NCBI RefSeq assembly: GCF_002531725.1
Contig: NZ_NWSQ01000040.1
Span: forward strand, 1-38,802
Source: Rhizobium sp. L43
GTDB lineage: Bacteria > Pseudomonadota > Alphaproteobacteria > Rhizobiales > Rhizobiaceae
Direction of reading: 5' to 3'
DNA: 38,802 nucleotides
A model generated the notes under the pieces. The model was given only the letters and a program-made list of their open reading frames with translations, was not told where the DNA came from and made no database searches. Both the position numbers and the translations under genes were made by a program. Below, in pieces: positions 1 through 8,248 of the stretch (positions within the stretch are counted from its first letter, which is position 1; every line of letters starts with the position of its first letter).

Positions 1-1235
1 AGCTGGGTCACGGCCTCGTCGGAGGTCTTGATCTGGCCGTGGACGAACTTCGAGACGACGTCCTTATAGGCATTGGCGATCGCCGGAGGCGCGCCGTAGC
101 CCTGAGCGAGCGAGCCGAACAGCGTGCCGCCCTCATTGGCGGCCTTCAGGTCGGCGATGCCCTTCTTGCCGCAGGCGTCGAAGTCGGTGTCGGGAACGTC
201 GGTACGGGCCGGCACCGAACCCTTGACGACGTTGAAGGCCGACTGGAAGCTCTTCGACAGCGTTGCCGTGGCCAGTGCCACCTGTGCGGCCTTGCGGTCG
301 TCGGGGACGTTGAACATGCCGAACATGTCGGAGTTGTAGACCACGCTGCCGTCGGTGCCGGGGAAGCGGTAGCACAGGAAGTCGGTGTCCGGCGTCTTCT
401 TGGCGGCAACGAATTCGCCCTTGGCCCAGTCGCCCATCACCTGCACCAGCGCATCACCCTTGATGACCATGGCGGTGGCGAGGTTCCAGTCGCGGCCGGA
501 GAAGTTCGGGTCGACATATTTGATGATCGTCGCCAGATTGTCGAAGGACTTCTTCATCGTGTCGGACTTCAGCGATTCCTCGTCGAGGTCGTTGAAGGCC
601 TTCTTGTAGAACTCCGGACCGCCGGTCGACAGCACGATGGAATCGAACATCGTCGCTTCCTGCCAGTTCTGGCCGCCAAGGGCGAGCGGGATGACGCCCG
701 CGGCCTTGGCCTTGTCGAGCAGCGCAATCAGATCGTCGAAGGTCTTCGGCTGGGTGCCGCCGATCTTGTCCATCACCGCCTTGTTGATCCACAGCCAGTT
801 GACCGAATGGACGTTGACGGGGGCAGCGACCCACTTGCCGTCATAGACCGAGAACTTCTGCAGCGCTGCCGGAACCGACTTGTCCCAGCCTTCCTTCTTC
901 GCCGTCTCCGTCAGATCGCCCATGACGCCGGCCTGGGCATAATCGAGCACGGTGTAACCCAGCATCTGCGAGGCTGTCGGATAGGTGCCGGCCGCAACCA
1001 TCGCCTTCAGCGCCGTCATCGCCGCATCACCGCCACCGCCGGCAACCGGAACGTCCTTCCAGGCAAAACCTTCCTTCGACAGATCCTGCTTCAGAACGTT
1101 CAGTGCCGCTGCCTCGCCGCCAGACGTCCACCAGTGCAGCATCTGCACTTCCTTGACGTCGGCGGCGCGTACGGACACGCTAGTGCCGGTCAGAGCCAAT
1201 GCGATCATTGCGGTCGTGGTCAAAAACCTGTTCAT
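1..1235 (-). CDS. Sugar-type ABC transporter substrate-binding protein (3' end outside window)
   Basis: An open frame of 411 codons starts at an ATG whose first base is at 1235 and runs off the left edge without a stop, so the C-terminus is missing. A GGGAGG ribosome-binding site lies just upstream. The N-terminus is a Sec signal peptide (MNRFLTTTAMIALAL, probable cleavage after VRAA), and the mature part opens with VQMLHWWTSGGEAAAL, typical of extracellular solute-binding family 1 (MalE-like) proteins. Length and layout fit a periplasmic glucose/mannose- or oligosaccharide-type binding protein; the ligand cannot be told from sequence. It is the last visible gene of the lacI-led cluster, 88 bp after the aldehyde dehydrogenase. 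Permease and ATPase genes, if present, would lie beyond the left edge. The family call is firm; the sugar and operon membership are inferred. Confidence 0.9.
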   Translation of the reverse strand, partial: MNRFLTTTAMIALALTGTSVSVRAADVKEVQMLHWWTSGGEAAALNVLKQDLSKEGFAWKDVPVAGGGGDAAMTALKAMVAAGTYPTASQMLGYTVLDYAQAGVMGDLTETAKKEGWDKSVPAALQKFSVYDGKWVAAPVNVHSVNWLWINKAVMDKIGGTQPKTFDDLIALLDKAKAAGVIPLALGGQNWQEATMFDSIVLSTGGPEFYKKAFNDLDEESLKSDTMKKSFDNLATIIKYVDPNFSGRDWNLATAMVIKGDALVQVMGDWAKGEFVAAKKTPDTDFLCYRFPGTDGSVVYNSDMFGMFNVPDDRKAAQVALATATLSKSFQSAFNVVKGSVPARTDVPDTDFDACGKKGIADLKAANEGGTLFGSLAQGYGAPPAIANAYKDVVSKFVHGQIKTSDEAVTQ

Positions 1236-1265
1236 CGAAGAACCTCCCAGTTCCAGTTTGGAAGA

Positions 1266-1284
1266 TGCGGGACCCATTCCCGCA
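1266..1284 (-). other. Intercistronic stem-loop between aldehyde dehydrogenase and binding-protein genes
   Basis: Perfect 6-bp arms TGCGGG (1266-1271) and CCCGCA (1279-1284) surround a 7-nt loop in the 88-bp spacer. No T-run follows on the minus strand, so it is not a good terminator. It may instead protect or set a processing end for the binding-protein mRNA, whose product is usually needed in excess over enzymes. Confidence 0.4.
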
Positions 1285-1323
1285 CCAATCACCCGCCCTC
1301 CTCGAGCGTAGTTCGGCCGCCGG

Positions 1324-2844
1324 CTAAGCCGGCTTTTCCGTCTGCGGCATCCACCAGCTGGTGCGTTTGCCGATATGCATGTTGAGCGTCTTGGTCTCCG
1401 TATAGTCTTCGACCGCATGGCGGCCGAGCTCGCGGCCGAGGCCGCTCTGCTTGTAGCCGCCAAAGGGAAGCTCCGAGGCGCCGTCCATGAAGGTGTTCAT
1501 CCAGACCGTGCCGGCCCGCACCGACCGGCCGATCGTCAGGCAGGTGTCGAAATCGCGGCTCCAGACACCGGCCGACAGGCCGTAGTCGATGGAATTGGCG
1601 ATCCTGATCGCTTCGGCTGATGTCTCGAATGTCAGGACCGACAGGACCGGACCAAAGACTTCCTCGCGCGCCACGGCCATATCAGGGGTGACCTCTTCGA
1701 GGATCGTCGGCGACATGAACTGCCCCATGCCGAGGTCAAGGGTCTCGCCGCCATGGGCGAGCCGGGCGCCGCTGTTCCTGGCGCCGGCCACATATCCCGA
1801 TATCTTCCCCAGATGCTCAGGCGTGATGATGGCGCCCACCTGCGTCGAAGGATCGAGCGGGTCGCCGACCTTCACTGCCTTCGACAACTCGGCGATCCGC
1901 TTGACGACATCGGCAGCGATTGATTTGTGAAGGATCAGCCGTGAGCCGGCATTGCAGCACTCGCCGGCATTGAAATATGCGCCGAAGACCGCGGCATCGA
2001 TGAAGGCATCGAGATCGGCATCCGGGAATACGATCTGCGGGTTCTTGCCGCCCAGTTCCAACGAGACTTTCTTCAGCGTGTGTGCGGCATTCGACATGGT
2101 CAGCTTTCCGACGCCGGTCGAGCCGGTGAAGGACACCATATCGACGTCGGGATGCGACGTCATGACCGCGCCGACCTCAGGTCCCCTGCCGGTGACAATG
2201 TTGACGACGCCATCCGGAATGCCTGCTTCCTGCAGGATCTCTCCCAGCACCAGCGTCGATCCCGAGGTCAGCTCCGAGGGCTTGACGACGGTGGTGCAGC
2301 CGGCGGCCAAGGCGAACGGCAGCTTCTGGCCGACGATCAGGAACGGGAAGTTCCAGGGCGTGATGATCGACACCACGCCGATCGCTTCGCGCAGCACGAC
2401 GCCGAGCGTGCCGTCGCCGAGCGTATTGTAGCTTTCACCGTGGAGGTCACGCGCAAGCGCCGCCGCATAGCGCCATATGTCAACGGAGCCGGCAATTTCT
2501 CCCCGCACCTGGGTGATCGGCTTTCCCGCTTCGATCGCATCGAGAAATGCCAGCTCGTCCGCACGCGCGGCAATCAGATCGGCGGCCTTGAGCAGGATGG
2601 CGGAACGTTCGGAAGCGGTCATCCGGGACCACGGCCCGAGATCGAAGGCCTTGCGTGCCGAAGCGATAGCATGCTCGGCGTCCCTCTTGCTGCCGGTCGG
2701 AAACCGGCTGACCACGACACCATGGCTTGGAGCGACACGCTCGATCGGATCGGAGCTGCCTGCCTCCCATTTGCCATCGATGAGCATCTTGAAATCACGC
2801 GCTTTGTGGTCGCTGAGCGCGGTGGGGTTGACGAGAACCGTCAT
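1324..2844 (-). CDS. NAD(P)-dependent aldehyde dehydrogenase
   Basis: This is a full-length member of the aldehyde dehydrogenase superfamily (506 aa from the chosen start), which oxidises an aldehyde to its carboxylate with NAD(P)+. Visible hallmarks are the oxyanion Asn in ITPWNFPF (about residue 165), the FTGST cofactor loop, the general-base Glu in LELGGKNP (about 263) and the catalytic Cys in NAGECCNAGSR (second Cys, about 297). An in-frame ATG also exists at 2850, but the GGGAGA ribosome-binding site touches it. The ATG at 2844 has a 6-nt spacing and gives a TAATG overlap with the stop of the enoyl-CoA hydratase gene. The close overlap indicates co-transcription with the CoA-transferase and hydratase. 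Substrate unknown; betaine-aldehyde or gamma-aminobutyraldehyde-type relatives are possible. Confidence 0.93.
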   Translation of the reverse strand: MTVLVNPTALSDHKARDFKMLIDGKWEAGSSDPIERVAPSHGVVVSRFPTGSKRDAEHAIASARKAFDLGPWSRMTASERSAILLKAADLIAARADELAFLDAIEAGKPITQVRGEIAGSVDIWRYAAALARDLHGESYNTLGDGTLGVVLREAIGVVSIITPWNFPFLIVGQKLPFALAAGCTTVVKPSELTSGSTLVLGEILQEAGIPDGVVNIVTGRGPEVGAVMTSHPDVDMVSFTGSTGVGKLTMSNAAHTLKKVSLELGGKNPQIVFPDADLDAFIDAAVFGAYFNAGECCNAGSRLILHKSIAADVVKRIAELSKAVKVGDPLDPSTQVGAIITPEHLGKISGYVAGARNSGARLAHGGETLDLGMGQFMSPTILEEVTPDMAVAREEVFGPVLSVLTFETSAEAIRIANSIDYGLSAGVWSRDFDTCLTIGRSVRAGTVWMNTFMDGASELPFGGYKQSGLGRELGRHAVEDYTETKTLNMHIGKRTSWWMPQTEKPA

Positions 2845-3623
2845 TACCATTCTCCCTTGAACGTTGCCGGGCGCTTCTCGCTGAATGATGCGACGCCCTC
2901 CTTCAGATCGCCGGTCTTCGCAGCGAGGATCGAGCCCAGGGCTTCAACCGCGGTTCCGTTGTCTTCGCCGTTTGCCGATGCGATCATCAACTTCGCGATC
3001 TCGACGGCAGCAGGCCCCCTTGTGGCAATCCGCTCAGCATATTCCCTGGCGGCAGCGAGCGAGCTTCCCGAGGGAACCACCGCGTCGACGATCCCGAGCA
3101 GACGCGCCTCCTCGGCGGTGAATATCTCGCCGCCCAGGGCCATGCGCCGGACCACCTGCGCGCCGAACCGGCGCACAAGACGCTGGGTCCCCGACCAGCC
3201 CGGCACCATTCCAAGACCGGTTTCCGGCAGACCAATCTTGATGTGCTGCTCGGCGAGGCGAATGTCCGCAACCCCTGCAAGTTCAAGCCCTCCTCCGAGG
3301 GCGTGGCCGTTCAGAGCCGCGATCAACGGCACTCTGAGCGTCGCCAGTCTTTCGAAGATACGATGGCCGTGCCGAACCCAGGCGTGACCGAACTCCTGAG
3401 GCAACATTCCGCCCCAGGCTTTGATATCGCCGCCGGCGGAAAAGCCCTTTCCTTCGCCCGTGAGAATGGCAGCCCGCACATTCGCGTTCGCCTCCACCTC
3501 GTCGGCCGCGTCCGCTAAGGCCTTCAGCATGTCCAGGTCGAGCGCGTTCAGCTTCTCCGGACGAGAAATCGTCAGCGTCGCAACATGTCCATCGACGTCA
3601 ATTCTGACGGTTCCGTTAGCCAT
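2844..3623 (-). CDS. Enoyl-CoA hydratase/isomerase family protein
   Basis: A 259-aa crotonase-fold protein, the usual single-domain length. The oxyanion-hole segments GKGFSAGGDIKAW (residues about 58-70) and NGHALGGGLELA are present. Both acidic residues used by hydratases are visible: Glu114 in GGLELA and Glu134 in GLPETGLG. A true hydratase of an enoyl-CoA is therefore plausible rather than an inactive relative. The ATG at 3623 overlaps the CoA-transferase stop by 8 bp, and its own stop overlaps the start of the aldehyde dehydrogenase, so translation is probably coupled. A longer upstream frame exists to 3701 but lies inside the CoA-transferase and is not conserved-looking. The acyl-CoA substrate is unknown. 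Confidence 0.9.
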   Translation of the reverse strand: MANGTVRIDVDGHVATLTISRPEKLNALDLDMLKALADAADEVEANANVRAAILTGEGKGFSAGGDIKAWGGMLPQEFGHAWVRHGHRIFERLATLRVPLIAALNGHALGGGLELAGVADIRLAEQHIKIGLPETGLGMVPGWSGTQRLVRRFGAQVVRRMALGGEIFTAEEARLLGIVDAVVPSGSSLAAAREYAERIATRGPAAVEIAKLMIASANGEDNGTAVEALGSILAAKTGDLKEGVASFSEKRPATFKGEW

Positions 3624-5235
3624 GGAAGCTGCCCTCCAGCGTCCGTGCCCTTTTGGCTGGAAGCGACAGGCCGATCGCTGCCTCCGCGAAGAGCGCGGCA
3701 TCCATGACCTTCAACTCGGGCGCGATGACCAGCGGAAACTCCGACTGATCGAGGATCTGGGACTGGAGATCGACGCCGGGGGCGATCTCGGTGAGGACGA
3801 TGCCATCGGACGTCAGCTTCATCACGCACCGCTCGGTGACATAGGTGATATCCTGCCCTTGCTCGATCGCGCGCCTGCCGCTGAAGGTGACGTGTTCTAC
3901 CTCGTTCACCAGCTTCTTCAGCTTGCCTTCTCTCTCGATCAGAAGGGCGCCATCGGCGATCGAAAGCTTCGCTCCGGCGTTGAACATGCCGGAGAAGACG
4001 ATCTTCTTCGCCCGCGCCGTGATGTCGACGAAGCCGCCGGCGCCGGCCGTCACATGCGGCCGGAAGGACAGTTTGGAGACATTGACCGAACCGTCCTTGC
4101 CGATCTCGAGGAAGGAGAGCAGCGACGCATCGAAGCCGGCGCCCTGGAAATAGGTGAACTGATAGGGAGACGGCATGTAGGCGTCCGCATTGGACGCGCA
4201 GCCGAAGGCGAAGTCGAGCAGCGGCACGCCGCCGACCGCGCCTTGCTCGATGACCCAGGTGACTGCGCCGTGGAGCCCCTCCTCCAGCAGGATGCGCGGC
4301 ACGTTGGCCGAGATGCCGAAGCCGAGATTGACGCAGCTTCCTGCTTGAAGTTCCTGCGCGGCGCGGCGGGCGATGACTTTTTGAACATTGAACTCGGGAA
4401 CGCTGAAGCTATCGAGCGGGCGGAAGATCTCGCCCGAAATCGCCGGATCGTACTGCGTCTGCGTCGTCTGCTTCTGTTCCGGATCGACAACGATATAATC
4501 GACCAGCATTCCAGGCACGCGGACGTCATGCGGCTTCAGCGAGCCTTCCTTGGTGATCCGCTTGACCTGGGCGATGACGATGCCGCCGTTGTTGCGGGCG
4601 GCCAGCGCCTGATCGAGACCACCGAGATAGGCGCCTTCATGTTCGTAGGTGAGGTTGCCACGCTCGTCGGCGGTGGTAGCGCGGATGATGGCGACCTGAG
4701 GGGCGATCGCGGGAAAGAACAGCCAGTCGTCGCCCTCGAAGCTGACGCGCTTGACGACAGAATGCTCCGACGCCAGGCCGTTCATCGCGCAACCCTGCCG
4801 CTCTGGATCGACGAAGGTATCGATACCGATCTTGGTCAGGACGCCCGGCCGCTTCGCGGCGGCTTCGCGATGAATGTCGAAGAGGATGCCGGAGGGAATG
4901 TTGTATGCCGGGATCTCATTATTGGTGATCATTTGCCAGATCAGCGGCGGCTCCGATGACGACGGGCCCGAGGGATAGGAACCTCCGATGATGCGTTTGA
5001 GCAGGCCCTTTTTTGCAATGTAATCGACACCCTTGATGCCGCTCATGTCGCCTGCTGCGATAGGATGGAGAGTGGTAATATCCTTGGGATGGCCGGTCGC
5101 ATCGAAATGCTCGCCGATCGCCTTCAGCATGAGGTCAGGGCAACCGAGACCGCTCGAAGACGATATCGTGACGACGGCGCCATCCGGAATCAGCGCTGCC
5201 GCTTGGGCTGGGGTGAGATGCTTCTGCATATGCAT
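3616..5235 (-). CDS. Acyl-CoA:carboxylate CoA-transferase (YdiF-like, fused alpha/beta)
   Basis: A 539-aa class I CoA-transferase with alpha and beta halves fused in one chain, as in YdiF, propionate CoA-transferase and related enzymes. It transfers CoA from an acyl-CoA donor to a free acid. The N-terminal half carries ISSSSGLGCPD and IGGSYPSGP; the C-terminal half carries NLGFGISANVP and WVIEQGAVGG. The Glu at about residue 330 of the latter is the expected site of the covalent glutamyl-CoA intermediate. The start ATG at 5235 shares a base with the stop of the LacI gene (TAATG). A second ATG two codons later is an alternative. Its place between an aldehyde dehydrogenase and a hydratase suggests that an acid made from an aldehyde is activated to its CoA ester; this is inference. 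Confidence 0.92.
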   Translation of the reverse strand: MHMQKHLTPAQAAALIPDGAVVTISSSSGLGCPDLMLKAIGEHFDATGHPKDITTLHPIAAGDMSGIKGVDYIAKKGLLKRIIGGSYPSGPSSSEPPLIWQMITNNEIPAYNIPSGILFDIHREAAAKRPGVLTKIGIDTFVDPERQGCAMNGLASEHSVVKRVSFEGDDWLFFPAIAPQVAIIRATTADERGNLTYEHEGAYLGGLDQALAARNNGGIVIAQVKRITKEGSLKPHDVRVPGMLVDYIVVDPEQKQTTQTQYDPAISGEIFRPLDSFSVPEFNVQKVIARRAAQELQAGSCVNLGFGISANVPRILLEEGLHGAVTWVIEQGAVGGVPLLDFAFGCASNADAYMPSPYQFTYFQGAGFDASLLSFLEIGKDGSVNVSKLSFRPHVTAGAGGFVDITARAKKIVFSGMFNAGAKLSIADGALLIEREGKLKKLVNEVEHVTFSGRRAIEQGQDITYVTERCVMKLTSDGIVLTEIAPGVDLQSQILDQSEFPLVIAPELKVMDAALFAEAAIGLSLPAKRARTLEGSFHG

Positions 5236-6308
5236 TACTCAGCGTCCTGTTTCGATTTTACGCTCTTGCCGATCCTTGCCGGCGCGGTCTTGCCGGCACC
5301 GCAGCTTTCGCGAACGACCAGCCGAACGGCGGTCGTCACCGTCTCCGCCTCCGCCTTGCCCGCATTGATCTGCTTGAGCAGCATCTGTGCGCCCCGTCGC
5401 CCGATGCCCTGCGGATCGACCGAGACCGTCGTCAGCGCGGGAACCGCTGCCTGAGCCTCGATGACGTCGTCGAAACCCACCACGGCGAAGTCGGCGCCAG
5501 GCTCCAGACGGCGCGCGCGCAATCCGTCGCAGACACCGAAGGCGACGGCATCGTTGAAGCAGACGGCTGCGGTCGGCCGACGGGTAAGAGCAATCGCTTT
5601 GCCGATCGCCTCCACCCCGCCGGCCCGCGAAGGTGCCGACGCGATGACGAGTTCTTCGTGATAGTCGAGCCCTGCCGTCTCCACACCGCTTCGGTAGCCG
5701 GCAAGCCGGTCGTCGAAGACGGCGGTGTCGGGAAAGCCGCCGAGAAAAGCGATGCGCTTGTGGCCGAGCCCCACCAAATGCTTGACCGCCGACATCATGC
5801 CGGCCCGGTTGTCGGAGACGATCGACGAGACTTTGGCGCCGGGCAGGTTTCGAACGACGACCACCACCGGAATGCCGGCCGCGACGAGCGGCTTGAAGTC
5901 TGCGGCATCGGTGGCGCGCGCCGGCGAGACGATGAGACCGGAAATGCCGTGCTCGCGCATCGACGCGACAACCTCACGCTGCCGGTCGATGCTCTCGCCG
6001 GTATTCGACAGGAATTGCACGAAGCCGGCCGATTGGACGACCATATCGACGCCGACCGCCAGTTCCGCAAAGAAGCTGTTCGTCAGGTCGTTGACGACGA
6101 CCCCGACGATCCGCGATTTGGCGCCGGCCTGGCGGAGATTGGCGGCGCCGCGATTATAGACGTAGCCGAGTTCGCGCATCACGGCATTGACCTTGGCGCG
6201 CGTCGCCTCATTGACCAGGGAAGACCCCTGAAGCACCAGCGAAACCGTCGACTTGGAGACGCCGGCGGCCTTTGCGATGTCAATGACGGTTACCCGCGCC
6301 TTTGTCAC
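5235..6308 (-). CDS. LacI-family transcriptional regulator
   Basis: A 357-aa LacI/GalR protein. The N-terminal helix-turn-helix and hinge are clear (VTVIDIAKAAGVSKSTVSLVL, written as ~residues 6-26, then NEATRAKVNAVMRELGY). The periplasmic-binding-protein-like effector domain follows (GVVVNDLTNSFFAEL, GISGLIVSPA, FLGGFPDTAVFDDRL, VVGFDDV). The start is a GTG at 6308, preceded at 5 nt by GGAGGAA; no suitable ATG is nearby. It is the first gene of the minus-strand cluster and overlaps the CoA-transferase start, so it likely regulates its own operon through the palindromes at 6350-6363 and 6432-6453. The effector is unknown, perhaps the ligand of the downstream binding protein. The tail after residue 340 is short, basic and non-conserved. 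Confidence 0.95.
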   Translation of the reverse strand: MTKARVTVIDIAKAAGVSKSTVSLVLQGSSLVNEATRAKVNAVMRELGYVYNRGAANLRQAGAKSRIVGVVVNDLTNSFFAELAVGVDMVVQSAGFVQFLSNTGESIDRQREVVASMREHGISGLIVSPARATDAADFKPLVAAGIPVVVVVRNLPGAKVSSIVSDNRAGMMSAVKHLVGLGHKRIAFLGGFPDTAVFDDRLAGYRSGVETAGLDYHEELVIASAPSRAGGVEAIGKAIALTRRPTAAVCFNDAVAFGVCDGLRARRLEPGADFAVVGFDDVIEAQAAVPALTTVSVDPQGIGRRGAQMLLKQINAGKAEAETVTTAVRLVVRESCGAGKTAPARIGKSVKSKQDAE

Positions 6309-6349
6309 GTCTTCCTCCGAACACCAAACGTTGATTGATCGTTAAATAT

Positions 6350-6363
6350 TTGGAACGTTCCAA
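6350..6363. promoter_or_regulatory. Perfect LacI-type operator palindrome
   Basis: TTGGAACGTTCCAA is a perfect 14-bp palindrome with a central CG, the usual form of LacI/GalR-family operators. It lies 42 bp upstream of the GTG start of the LacI gene, where bound repressor would block transcription of the catabolic cluster. Binding is inferred from form and position. Confidence 0.7.
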
Positions 6364-6431
6364 TTCTGTCAAGAGGAATCTAATGAGTTACCGCAAATGC
6401 AGTCTTTGATTGCGTCAAAATGCAGGTGAGA

Positions 6432-6453
6432 AAATTTGGAACGATCTAAATTT
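6432..6453. promoter_or_regulatory. Second, imperfect LacI-type operator
   Basis: A 22-bp imperfect palindrome centred on the CG at 6442/6443 shares the core TTTGGAACG with the operator at 6350-6363. Nine of eleven base pairs match. The centre-to-centre distance is 86 bp, about eight helical turns, which would allow looping by a LacI dimer pair or tetramer. It also lies between the two divergent genes and could affect the kinase. Confidence 0.5.
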
Positions 6454-6632
6454 CAACCCCAACTGGGACCACTTATGCCGAGTCTTTCGAGCTAGGCGCC
6501 TTGAGCGATGTGACCGATGACCTCTCTCTAAGTTTCCGTCGAGGAACTCCCGCCGATACGATTAGCGAAACTTTATCGTTTCTGACCAATGCTACGCAGA
6601 CGTGCAACGCGCCAGATCTGAAGCAGGGCCGG

Positions 6633-8186
6633 ATGATGCCACACTCGTTTGAATCCATTCTGGAGAACCTGCCGCAGGGCATTGTTCTCCTTGATCCTGC
6701 CAATAGGGTGACGGCTTTCAACGCCCGCACGCTCGAAATTCTCGGGCTCCCGGATGGAGCCATCAGCAGAGGAATGAATATCGACGGATTGCCGGGCACC
6801 GCCGATTGCCGCGCAGCGGCATGCCTGACGTCGACGATCGGCAGACCACACACGTCCCAGTTTGCGCTTTCCGACGGACGGATGGTCTCATTGACCTCAG
6901 CCCCGTCGAAAGAGGGAGGCTGGATCCTGAGCTATGAAGACATCTCTACCCTCATCCGCGTCGAAGACAGTCTCACCGAACAACATCATCGGTTCGACGC
7001 GGCCCTCAGCAACATGCCGCATGGGCTGTGCATGTTCGATTCGAAAAAGAACCTGATCCTGTGCAACCCGTCTTATGCACGGATGTACAATCTGCCGGAT
7101 TTGCTGACGAAACCAGGGACGCCGCTTGTCGATATCCTGGCCTATCGCAGCCGAGAGGGAAATGGCCCGGCCGACACCGCGACCTATTTTGACGTCGTCT
7201 TCGAAGCGACGGTCCGCGGTGCGGTGGCCAGCCAGAATATCGTGCTCACCGATGGTCGCGTCATCAAGATCACCCACAATCCGATGCAAAACGGTGGATA
7301 CGTCGCCACCCACGAAGACGTCACCAAGACGGTGCGACTTGCGGAAGAGCTGCGCCGACATCACGATCAGCTCGAAACGACGGTGCAGAGCCGCACGGCG
7401 GAAGTCGAGCGCCAGGCGCGGGAACTCGAGCGAATGCTGGCGCAGGAGCGGAACATCAACGAATTGCAACGGCAGTTCGTGGCGATGGCGTCCCATGAAT
7501 TCAGGACCCCGCTGGCCATCATCGACGCTGCTGCCCAGCGGCTGTTGCGGAAAAGAGGGGCAGTCGAACCCGAATTTCTCAGCGACAAGGTCGACCAGAT
7601 CCGCGCATCGGTGAACCGGATCGTCGATCTCATGGAGAGCATCCTGTCGGCCGGGCGCCTTGACACCGGTAAGATCGATATCAACTACGACGCCTGCGCC
7701 TTGAGATCATTGATAAGAACCTGTTGCGAGCGGCAGTCGACGATCGCCAAGACACACAGCTTTGTGTTGGACATTGACCGGCTGCCGGAGGTCATCGATG
7801 CCGATCCCCGCGCTTTGGCGCAGGTCTTTACGAACCTGCTGTCCAATGCCGTCAAATATGCGCCCGGAACCTCCGAAATTCGCATCACAGCATGGGAAGA
7901 GACGGGAAACGTCAAAGTTTCGATCAGCGATGACGGGGTGGGGATCGATCCCGAAGACGTCCCCCGGCTGTTCCAGCGCTATTTCCGTGCCGGGACGTCG
8001 ACCGGGATTGCCGGAACGGGCATCGGCCTCAACCTGGTGAAGCAGATCGTCGAACTGCATCACGGCTCGATAGAGGTTCGAAGCGCAAAGGGATGCGGAT
8101 CGACATTCACCGTCACTCTTCCCATCGAGAGAACTGGTCCCATCGAGAGGACTGGTAACGCTTCTGCGAGCAGCGACGCTGCTTGA
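6633..8186 (+). CDS. PAS-domain sensor histidine kinase (orphan)
   Basis: A soluble two-component sensor kinase of about 517 aa; no membrane segment is visible. A first PAS domain (ESILENLPQGIVLLDP onward), a second PAS_7-like domain (LSNMPHGLCMFDSKKNLILCN) and a coiled coil (residues about 235-280) precede the HisKA dimerisation helix. The phospho-acceptor His is in MASHEFRTPLA (about residue 288 from this start). The ATPase domain shows the N box NLLSNAVKYAP, ISDDGVGI, and RYFRAG...GTGIGLNLVKQIV. The frame is open from a TTG at 6501, but the ATG pair at 6633/6636 sits behind AGGG and directly before the PAS fold, so 6633 is preferred. No response regulator is adjacent. The C-terminus has a tandem PIERTG duplication. 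The signal is unknown. Confidence 0.9.
   Translation: MMPHSFESILENLPQGIVLLDPANRVTAFNARTLEILGLPDGAISRGMNIDGLPGTADCRAAACLTSTIGRPHTSQFALSDGRMVSLTSAPSKEGGWILSYEDISTLIRVEDSLTEQHHRFDAALSNMPHGLCMFDSKKNLILCNPSYARMYNLPDLLTKPGTPLVDILAYRSREGNGPADTATYFDVVFEATVRGAVASQNIVLTDGRVIKITHNPMQNGGYVATHEDVTKTVRLAEELRRHHDQLETTVQSRTAEVERQARELERMLAQERNINELQRQFVAMASHEFRTPLAIIDAAAQRLLRKRGAVEPEFLSDKVDQIRASVNRIVDLMESILSAGRLDTGKIDINYDACALRSLIRTCCERQSTIAKTHSFVLDIDRLPEVIDADPRALAQVFTNLLSNAVKYAPGTSEIRITAWEETGNVKVSISDDGVGIDPEDVPRLFQRYFRAGTSTGIAGTGIGLNLVKQIVELHHGSIEVRSAKGCGSTFTVTLPIERTGPIERTGNASASSDAA
8121..8156 (+). repeat. 18-bp tandem duplication in the kinase C-terminus
   Basis: Two back-to-back 18-bp units (8121-8138 and 8139-8156) differ at a single base (AGAGAACTGG versus AGAGGACTGG). 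They encode PIERTG twice, just after the last conserved residues of the ATPase domain. The frame is kept, so the change is probably neutral to kinase activity and looks recent. Confidence 0.85.
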
Positions 8187-8248
8187 TATTTCAGGATTGC
8201 TGTCCTGCATATCTACCCTATCCTTCTCGCATAGAGGAGGATCATGCC

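Larger units (their letters stand above)
6309..6632. promoter_or_regulatory. Divergent control region between the LacI gene and the histidine kinase
   Basis: This 324-bp spacer is AT-richer than its flanks around 6335-6460 and holds two LacI-type palindromes, listed separately. The rightmost part (6501-6632) is open in the kinase frame but only from a TTG codon, has no strong ribosome-binding site, and encodes nothing domain-like, so it is treated as leader. No confident sigma-70 -35/-10 pair was identified on either strand. Confidence 0.6.

Noticed and set aside
1248..1264. TTCCA...TTGGAA dyad upstream of the binding-protein gene as a third LacI operator
   Set aside because: The half-sites face the opposite way from the TTGGAACGTTCCAA operator and the central CG is missing.
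39..1385. 448-codon plus-strand open frame opposite the binding-protein gene
   Set aside because: It is antisense to a clear signal-peptide-bearing binding protein, its translation is Arg/His/Val-rich with no domain, and high-GC rhizobial DNA gives many such shadow frames.
3421..4959. 512-codon plus-strand frame opposite the CoA-transferase
   Set aside because: It is antisense to a complete CoA-transferase with catalytic Glu; the product resembles no family and has shadow-frame composition.
6501..6632. N-terminal extension of the kinase from a TTG at 6501
   Set aside because: It has a weak start codon, no good ribosome-binding site and no domain-like sequence; the ATG pair at 6633/6636 with AGGG fits better.
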